This document shows positions 57,968 to 64,000 of a stretch of DNA of 64,000 bases, piece by piece. The number at the start of each line of letters is the position of its first letter. The first letter of the stretch is position 1. The notes under the pieces are model-generated. The model was given only the letters and a program-made list of their open reading frames with translations, was not told the DNA's origin and ran no database searches. Made by a program: the position numbers and the translations under genes. Source of the DNA: Nemertoderma westbladi (lineage: Eukaryota > Xenacoelomorpha > Nemertodermatida > Nemertodermatidae); the NCBI GenBank assembly GCA_032718475.1, contig JAUCBJ010009081.1, forward strand, positions 24,550 to 88,549, given 5' to 3'.

Positions 57968-58732
57968 CCACCGTGGTACTTCCATATAACTCTTAGTAAT
58001 TTATTAATGCCATTTCAAATATTTTACCTCTGAAGGGCCGGCGATTCGGGCCAAATGCATTAGGTTTTTGATTAATATTTTAATTAATTTATAAATTATT
58101 TTACGTTAAAAAATTAAAAAACGTTATTAAAAATTATAATCATATTTAATGTGATCTAATGATACATATTAATTTTAATAATAAGCAATAATAACTGAAT
58201 CTGGCTATCAACTATTTTTTTGCAATACTTAGATCAGGCGTGTCACATTCTATTAATAACATACCTCAATATTCTTGCATAATAATATATAATAAATAGT
58301 ATTATGTAAAAATATTGATAAACTTCCGTCTTTCGGTATGTCTGTCAAAATATTACGGACATGCCGAACGATGACCTATAAACAGACAGTATAGAATTTA
58401 TCAATTAGATGCGATTGCGGAAATGAAATCACCGTGTCAAAAATGCGAATCTCTAAAGAATATCTTTAGATGTTGTTGTGATAACTGAAAACTAAATACA
58501 ATTACTTGTCACTTTATATCCCCCCCCCCTCCCTCCCTCTCCCCCGCCCATATAACCTGTTGTGATGGAAAAAGCAGAGCACTCAAACTGGTTCTATCGT
58601 TTGTTATATTACCTGTTTTTTATTATCTTCTAAATACTAAACTGGTCGATTCAACATACAATGAAATTCGAAGATATTCGCATTTCTCTCCATGTTGGCT
58701 GTTGACACTATGAAGTTTCCTATACAATAGAT
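57968..58732. other. AT-rich non-coding, no gene seen
   Basis: AT-rich sequence with a C run at about 58520-58529 followed by a CT-rich stretch. A small inverted pair (TTCCGTCTTTCGGTATGTCTG and CGGACATGCCGAACG) lies near 58325-58370. Confidence 0.45.
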
Positions 58733-58765
58733 ACACGAAGTGGGGCCTTCGCGCAGCACGTGACT
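58733..58765 (+). repeat. Dispersed repeat, copy 2 (ACACGAAGTGGGGCCTTCGC)
   Basis: Matches 3161-3193, with partial similarity continuing to about 58850 (CGAAAGTATTAC; CCTAATCACTTTTTACC). Confidence 0.65.
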
Positions 58766-58849
58766 TAAATTTAATTTAAGTACTAATTCGAAAGTATTAC
58801 TGTATTAGCAAATTTTAAGCAGATTTCGCCTAATCACTTTTTACCTCTT

Positions 58850-59586
58850 TCATTTCTATTCAGACATTTCTGACTCTAGCGGTATAGTGAGAACTGAAGA
58901 TGGATTAGGGTCTCCAGCCCCACAAAGACACAGCCTATGGATGAATAGTACATACGTACATCGGCCAAGTTTCATCTTGAATAACGGATAACGAAATGAG
59001 AGACGGATCTCACTTTCAGAAATTTCGTCGTATAGCGGCAGACCGATTAAATCTCCCCCCCCCCCCCCCCCCCCACAAAGACGCAGCATGTGGTCCAGAA
59101 TATATGGCAAGATTCAGCTTAAACTGATTAAAATCAATGAGACGGGAGAATCTATTCACTTTCAGGCATAAAGTAGTCCTATAGCGGGTGACTGTTGAAC
59201 TGATTTTCAACAAAACAAATTTTCAACTTGGCAGCTTTAAATTCGACAAAGTTATAAGCATGTCAATATCATAACGACGACAACGATTTCACTTTCAGAC
59301 ATTTGGCCCTCTAGCGGCAGACTGGAGAACTGCAGATGGATTCGCCTCCTTTGAAAGTCACAGCTAATGGTCTAATACATATCTGCCAAGTTTCAGCTTA
59401 AACGGATTAAAAGCAAAGAAATGGGAGGGCATTTAATGTTTAGACATGTGGCCCTCTAGCGGGAGACCATTGCACTGATGGTGTCTGAAAGTCTCTCAAA
59501 AATCTCAACTTTTGCTCATATTGATACCTACAAATTTTCAACTTGGCAGCTTTAAATCCGACAAAGTTATTAGCATGTCAAAATCG
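58850..59586. repeat. Diverged tandem or dispersed repeat with CTCTAGCGG core
   Basis: A unit of roughly 140-170 bases recurs about five times in diverged form. Each has TTTCAGACAT, then CTCTAGCGG.AGAC near 58870, 59030, 59175, 59310 and 59455, followed by CACAAAGAC..AGC and AAGTTTCAGCTTAAAC. A second block, TTCAACTTGGCAGCTTTAAA followed by GACAAAGTTAT.AGCATGTCAA, occurs at 59222 and 59537. A 20-base C run sits at 59055-59074. Probably an old repetitive family rather than a gene. Confidence 0.65.
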
Positions 59587-59646
59587 TAACGACGACGACG
59601 ACGACAACGACGACGACGACGACGACGACAACGACGACGACGACAA
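59587..59646. repeat. CGA/GAC trinucleotide microsatellite
   Basis: About 20 repeats of CGA with occasional CAA interruptions. On the minus strand it encodes a run of Arg in a chance open frame, which I do not regard as a gene. Confidence 0.95.
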
Positions 59647-60513
59647 CTATTTGCATAAATTGACCCACCCCCTAACAGTGTCAATTCGCTAAGGCTCCGC
59701 CAACTTCGTGGCTCGCCCCACAGACAAAACCAAATACGCATCACATTCGCGTTTATCTCCCGTCACGGACGGCCGAAGTTTCGCTAAATTTAAACTTTCC
59801 CACATTATTCGGGATATTATTGTATTTTTCCCAGGTAAAAAAATTCCACCAATCACTGTTTTGTTCTATAGATTTCGTCGCTACAAATAATGTGTGGGAA
59901 GGGAAGGGAATGAACCTTCCCGCTGCCATGGAGCCCAAGGTAAGGAGGTAAGAAAGCTCAGCTGAGATGCTGAGAAACTCAGCTGATCTAATGCGAATTA
60001 GGTATAACAAATTTGTATTCGCGGCTTCCAGCCAATTTTAACGTATTGTTTGTTACAAAAGGGGATTATTATTACATATTAAATAGATATTATACCTAAA
60101 GTATTTTGTATACTTGCACTTTTCAATTATTATTTTCAGTACATTGCAATTTCATAATAGGCAACAAACAAATGAAATAAATATCGACTAATCACCAATG
60201 CGTACTATAAACAAACCGTTTGTTATAAAATTGGAAATTAACTTTTTGTCATACCACTTAGAAATGATATCTTTGTTTGAGGTGTCTCTATTTTCTTCAT
60301 TTTCTCGCATCAAATTGACGCGTCTAACTCAAAAACTTGAGCCAATATTTGTTGAGTTGAATTTTTTTGATGATATCTTCTAATTAATTGTCACTGTGTC
60401 AGAGTGGATCCAGCATAAAAATGCTTCACATTGTAGTGCTTGACGGGGTAGTGTTTGGGTTAAAATCCGAGTAAAATCTGTAGAAATTTCGCAGTGTTGT
60501 GTTCATAATTAAG
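59647..60513. other. Non-coding, no gene seen
   Basis: No recognisable coding sequence or element. It ends at the left target duplication of the Penelope-like fragment. Confidence 0.45.
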
Positions 60514-60529
60514 AGACTTTAGACATTAG
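60514..60529 (+). repeat. Target-site duplication of the Penelope-like element, left copy (16 bp)
   Basis: AGACTTTAGACATTAG, identical to 61341-61356. The 811 bases between them hold the Penelope-like fragment. Confidence 0.82.
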
Positions 60530-60575
60530 AATTAAAAAGCTTGAGTTAATGCAATATAGTGGTACTTTTATTTAA

Positions 60576-61103
60576 TTGTCAAGCAATGAAGTGGAGCCGG
60601 AACCGTCGGAAAATCCCAGGCCCATTATCTGTAAGTTTGAGTACCGCGGTCGGGCCACCGAACTTTTTGTTCGTAGGTTGCGTGGTCTAGTACCAAGGTC
60701 TTGCACACGGCCAGTGCGGTTTGTTTACACAACTGTCAAACTGCGCCAATCACTACCATCATTGAAACATCCGGTTCCAGATATTCTTGCGTCTAACGTC
60801 GTTTATTCTTTCTCTTGTCCCGCTTGTAAGGGGGAATATGTTGGACATAGCACTTGTTTGAACGCGTTAGACAGCATCAAGACGGGTCGGCCAATGATGG
60901 TAGTGAACAAGGCAAGACAGTTCACAACCATATCATGACACACCGCCGTGAGAAAGTTCTTCAAGCATTTCAAAGTAATTGCACGGCACCCATTGCGGCC
61001 TGTCCTGCAAAAACTTGAAATGTTTTATATACGTACGCGTCAGCCCGCCATTAACAAACAGAAACGTGATTGGCGCAAGTTTGAGGTGCTGCTTCCCAGT
61101 GGT
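60576..61103 (+). pseudogene. Penelope-like GIY-YIG endonuclease fragment
   Basis: Residues include VRFVYTTVKLRQSLPSLKHP (the RT-EN linker, where Penelope ORFs have K...L...L), ASNVVYSFSCPACKGEYVGH, the GIY-YIG motif in its Penelope form (V-Y-F-CP-C---YVG), and, after a frameshift near 60900, HIMTHRREKVLQAF, a stop, then YIRTRQPAINKQKRDWRKFE, matching the terminal helix (LFIR...PAIN). The first Met at 60576 is not a true start; the ORF enters from a truncated 5' side. Confidence 0.82.
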
Positions 61104-61191
61104 TAGACGGATACACTTCTATCTTGTTTCACTTTACCTTTCTTTCTCCCTTGGGAACTTCTATCTATTGTCTCCTTTCTAGCTCTAGCTA

Positions 61192-61219
61192 CTTGAGAAA
61201 GCCCCCATTGGGGCGAAAC
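61192..61219 (+). other. Degenerate hammerhead-ribozyme-like motif
   Basis: CTTGAGAAA, then a five-pair stem (GCCCC at 61201-61205 with GGGGC at 61210-61214), then GAAAC (61215-61219). A hammerhead has CUGAUGA, stem II, then GAAA. The stem and the GAAAC strand fit; the first core strand does not (CUUGAGAAA in place of CUGAUGA). Penelope-like elements are known to carry hammerheads, so this may be a decayed one. Stem III and the cleavage site were not resolved. Confidence 0.35.
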
Positions 61220-61223
61220 CTAC

Positions 61224-61251
61224 TGATCAGCTGACAGTTGTCAGCTGATCA
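61224..61251. repeat. 28-bp palindrome in the Penelope-like tail
   Basis: TGATCAGCTGACA, a GT spacer, then TGTCAGCTGATCA: 13-base arms with no mismatch. It lies five bases after the hammerhead-like GAAAC. Confidence 0.9.
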
Positions 61252-61340
61252 CTGATTGCATGCAACGTCTACAGGTCAGTTTCTTTTTTACTGTTTCATT
61301 TGTACTGCATACCTACCGGTAAGGTTTTTACTTCATTGAT

Positions 61341-61356
61341 AGACTTTAGACATTAG
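61341..61356 (+). repeat. Target-site duplication of the Penelope-like element, right copy (16 bp)
   Basis: AGACTTTAGACATTAG, identical to 60514-60529. Confidence 0.82.
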
Positions 61357-62740
61357 TACTTACGCAAACTCAGCAGTGCAATGGGGACCTGGCTAATTCT
61401 GGTGGGGTAAAGAAACGGTTGGATAGTTAGGTATTATAAATAACCCTAGGGAGTTAGTGTTCTCTTACATAATTATATTTACTCTACAATTATGGACACC
61501 CCATTGCCTAAACACAGTCCCACCCTGCAATCCTTTGTGCTAAAAGTTAGGCAGGACCAGTACGTTTCTCTACCTTGTTTTTAGGCTACCCCCATCACCC
61601 CCTGGAGCATTCAGTGTTCTGATCCTCGTTATTTGCACTCACACAGACTCATTAGAATCGTTCGTGAAACAAAGGATCACACAATATAGTGATACTTTAA
61701 ATGCATAATAGTTATTAAAAATCCCTATTTGCTTTAAAGTAGAGATATAATATAATTAATATTAATTTCAATTCATTACTCAAGCTTTCCGATTAAAGGA
61801 TGATTTTTGGATCAGTATGGTTTTATTATAGTTATGGAGCATTTAAAACTCTAGAACAATAATAATTTCATACAAACAGACAGTAGGTAATCCTTGGTAG
61901 TATACAGTACTGTAATGTACAGTATGTACGTCGGTAGTTTATGTTCGTGTAAATAGATTTACTTCTACATATTATATGGTTTTGTTGATTTACCTTTACA
62001 GTACATGAGATGCATTACATCCTCCGCTGAGGGTAACGATATTATAAATTAATCGCTATTTGCGTGAATCTGGACAAATGCCCAATTCAATATAACGGAA
62101 TTTAAATTACGTAACGCAATTTATGTGCCATATATATTTAATCCATATCGTTGGCCCTGAAAAATAATTATTACTGTTTGGAAATTATTGGAAAACTAAT
62201 GGATCTTTGAGATGAGCATTGAGCATATCCTTGCCTTAAGGCCTGTTTACACGTGGCAACTTTTAGAGCAACTTTCTCGGCAACTTGTAGAGCAAACCAC
62301 CGAGAACCTTGTTTATACGTTGCCGAGCAGCGCAGTTGTGGTAGTGCTGAACTCCCATTGGTAACTACCGGCACAGGTATCTTACGCCCTATTGGCTGTT
62401 TCTATTCTCACAGTGTTTATATAGTTGATGTTCGTCCCATTATTTTCATGCACAACCTAACAACATATTACGCCCGTTACGAGTCATGTAACTTTCAGGA
62501 CTCTTGATATTTCACCTTGCTTCAAGCGATTTAACCGTGGGTGACCGTTCAATCCCCACCAAATTGAATGATAGGTGCTCTATCACCCCACACTAGCTTC
62601 TGAATAGCGAAGGGAGCAATAGAACACCTACCTGGGAATGGAGTGTGGGGGAGGCAGGCAGTTATCGGTGGTTAGTTTGGGGGCGTGTTGGGGGGTGGGG
62701 GGGCGCATAGATTATATTTAATCAGTCACTATGATGAAAC
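61357..62740. other. Non-coding, no gene seen
   Basis: Contains a block near 61380-61425 similar to 3965-4025 (dispersed repeat). At 62238-62345 AGGCCTGTTTACACGTGGCA and CAACTT..AGAGCAA repeats suggest a fragment of another short interspersed element. Open frames at 62171-62374 and 62253-62507 are antisense pairs over this fragment and carry no domain. Confidence 0.45.
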
Positions 62741-63065
62741 TTTCACTTTTGAATAACAATTTGACATGGTGATTTAATTTTGTCTGGCACATAATTTTGA
62801 AAATTGCCGGGTATTTTATCACAAAATGAAAAATGCCGATATCTCGAAAACCAAACGACAGAATGTTAAAAATATACTATTTTTGTGATTTTCTTGACCT
62901 GACTTTCAGTTTTGAATAACAATTGGACATGGTGATTTAATTTTTTCAGGCTCATAATTTCTTAAAAGTGCCGGTATTTTTTCAAAAAATGAAAAATGCC
63001 GATATCTCGAAAACCAAACGACAGAATATTTTAAAAATACCATTTTTGGGTTTGTCTTGACCTAG
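62741..63065. repeat. Tandem duplication, unit of about 163 bp, two copies
   Basis: Two diverged copies, at about 62741-62903 and 62904-63065. Both contain TTTTGAATAACAATT, ACATGGTGATTTAATTTT, TGCCGATATCTCGAAAACC and AAACGACAGAAT. Non-coding. Confidence 0.88.
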
Positions 63066-63472
63066 TGAATAACCATGCAAAACATTGCCATGGTGATTTT
63101 CCAAAGTGGATTTTCAATTTTGGTACGGGGTGATCGTCCGTCGGAAATTCATGAAGGAGAGTAAAATTAGTTTCTTTATCTGATGTAGAGATGAAGCTAC
63201 TGCTGGACTTGGGGAGGGATTTCGGTTAATTCGAGAAATTCTAGCGGCCAAACTTCTATTATGCTTTTGTGCGGAGTTCGAGACGAAAAAATTCGTAAAA
63301 CTATGATGAAACTGTTTTTTTTAGTAATAATAGAACTTTGCGCGATTCATTGAAGCTGCGGGGATGCCCAATTATTCTCCCACTTTAATCATCTTCATTA
63401 TTTATTCTTATACAGAAAGAATGCCTTTTACGCCGATTGTTCCTGAAAAGTGTCCAACCGAGAAACAACATC

Positions 63473-63652
63473 GGTTAGGATAGCGGTTAAACTAACTGAG
63501 GAACAAAGGTTAGGATAGCGGTTAAACTAACTGGGGAACAAAGGTTAGGGCAGCGGTTAAACTAACTGAGGATCAAGGTTAGGACAGCGGTTGAACTAAT
63601 TGAGAAACAATGGTTAGGGCAGCGGTTGATCCAACCGAGAAACAAAGGTTAA
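63473..63652. repeat. 35-bp minisatellite, about five copies
   Basis: Unit GGTTAGGATAGCGGTTAAAC followed by TAACTGAGGAACAAA, diverging toward the right. The GGTTAGG and GGTTA words resemble telomeric sequence but are not a telomere repeat. Confidence 0.88.
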
Positions 63653-63656
63653 TTAC

Positions 63657-63757
63657 AGTCAGACAGTACTGTAGTACAGTAGTACAGCAGTGTTACACCA
63701 GTTCGCCAGTTTACTGCAGTATACTAGTATACTGCAGTACTGCTGTACTGTCAGACC
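63657..63757. repeat. Imperfect inverted repeat with a perfect 24-bp palindrome
   Basis: GTCAGACAGTACTGTAGTAC on the left pairs imperfectly with the sequence ending CTGCTGTACTGTCAGAC on the right. Within it, 63714-63737 is a perfect palindrome (CTGCAGTATACT and its complement). Rich in CAGTA/TACTG words; a hairpin-prone site. Confidence 0.8.
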
Positions 63758-64000
63758 ATGGCCCACATCTGTACTTCAGACTGTTGTATGGATACATGGT
63801 ACTGCGTTTCAGGCTTTACAGTTCAGCAGTTTGGGTAGTCTAAAACCATAGCCTATCTACAGTATACGTATTACAATTACAATTACAGGCCCAAACCCTG
63901 GGTCACCAGGAAGGCCAGATTGTGATGGGGAGAGGGATTCTGGAGTTGGAGGCTACTCCCATGTTCCACCCCGACCAACAAAGCCATTGGTGAATCTGAG
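63758..64000. other. Non-coding edge, nothing seen
   Basis: No recognisable gene or element before the window ends. Confidence 0.4.

Larger units (their letters stand above)
60530..61340 (+). mobile_element. Penelope-like element, 5'-truncated 3' fragment
   Basis: This contains the end of a Penelope-like ORF (60576 to about 61103) and a 3' tail with a short GC hairpin and a 28-base palindrome (61224-61251). A perfect 16-bp direct repeat flanks it. The reverse transcriptase is absent, so the copy is 5'-truncated and dead. The hairpin followed by CGAAAC resembles the hammerhead motif known from Penelope-like elements. Confidence 0.8.

Noticed and set aside
59538-59744. Poly-arginine open frame on the minus strand
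   Set aside because: It is a CGA/GAC microsatellite translated by chance.
63473-63652. Possible telomere-like repeat (GGTTAGG)
   Set aside because: The unit is 35 bp with only scattered GGTTAGG words; there is no run of TTAGGG or a related telomere unit.

Overview
The window looks like a piece of an invertebrate animal genome. It has spliced genes with GT-AG introns of up to 12 kb, an AT-rich background, long G or C homopolymers, satellites, and several animal retrotransposon classes (LINE-type non-LTR elements, BEL/Pao, Penelope-like). I cannot assign a species. Host genes are few: a titin/MLCK-type protein kinase (minus strand, exons 10662-10782, 10116-10319, 2835-2976), a single-exon ANKRD53-like ankyrin gene (4431-5669, minus) inside that kinase's 7.1-kb intron on the same strand, and a secreted protein with two fibrinogen-related domains (plus strand, exons 11846-11956, 24135-25073, 26569-27306).

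Layout. 1-2.8 kb: a TA-flanked inverted-repeat DNA element carrying a short tandem array and a nested Mutator-like MITE with a 9-bp target duplication. 2.8-10.8 kb: kinase exons with the nested ankyrin gene. 11.8-27.3 kb: the fibrinogen-domain gene, whose first intron is almost filled by an 11.6-kb, 36-bp satellite with higher-order repeats of about 3.5, 3.0 and 2.5 kb. 30.1-36.7 kb: a decayed LINE reverse transcriptase (RT) split by about 6 kb of a 41-bp satellite. The satellite monomer is itself a segment of that RT gene, so it appears to have been born in place. 37-41 kb: non-coding dispersed repeats. 41.1-47.4 kb: a LINE with two intact ORFs (RRM-type ORF1 with a 24-residue tandem repeat; APE-RT ORF2), inserted into an older RT fragment. 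47.9-57.3 kb: a decayed BEL/Pao retrotransposon (gag, protease, RT, RNase H, integrase), split by a minus-strand LINE fragment that is itself split by a plus-strand LINE fragment flanked by a 12-bp target duplication. 57.66-57.97 kb: a nearly perfect palindrome with 153-bp arms. 58-64 kb: diverged repeats, a Penelope-like 3' fragment with a 16-bp target duplication, and small tandem and inverted repeats.

The host genes show no operon-like relationship. The main story is repeat dynamics: nested insertions that can be ordered in time, and a satellite that grew out of retrotransposon coding sequence. Exon boundaries are inferred from splice consensus, reading-frame continuity and family alignment from memory; no transcript data were available.
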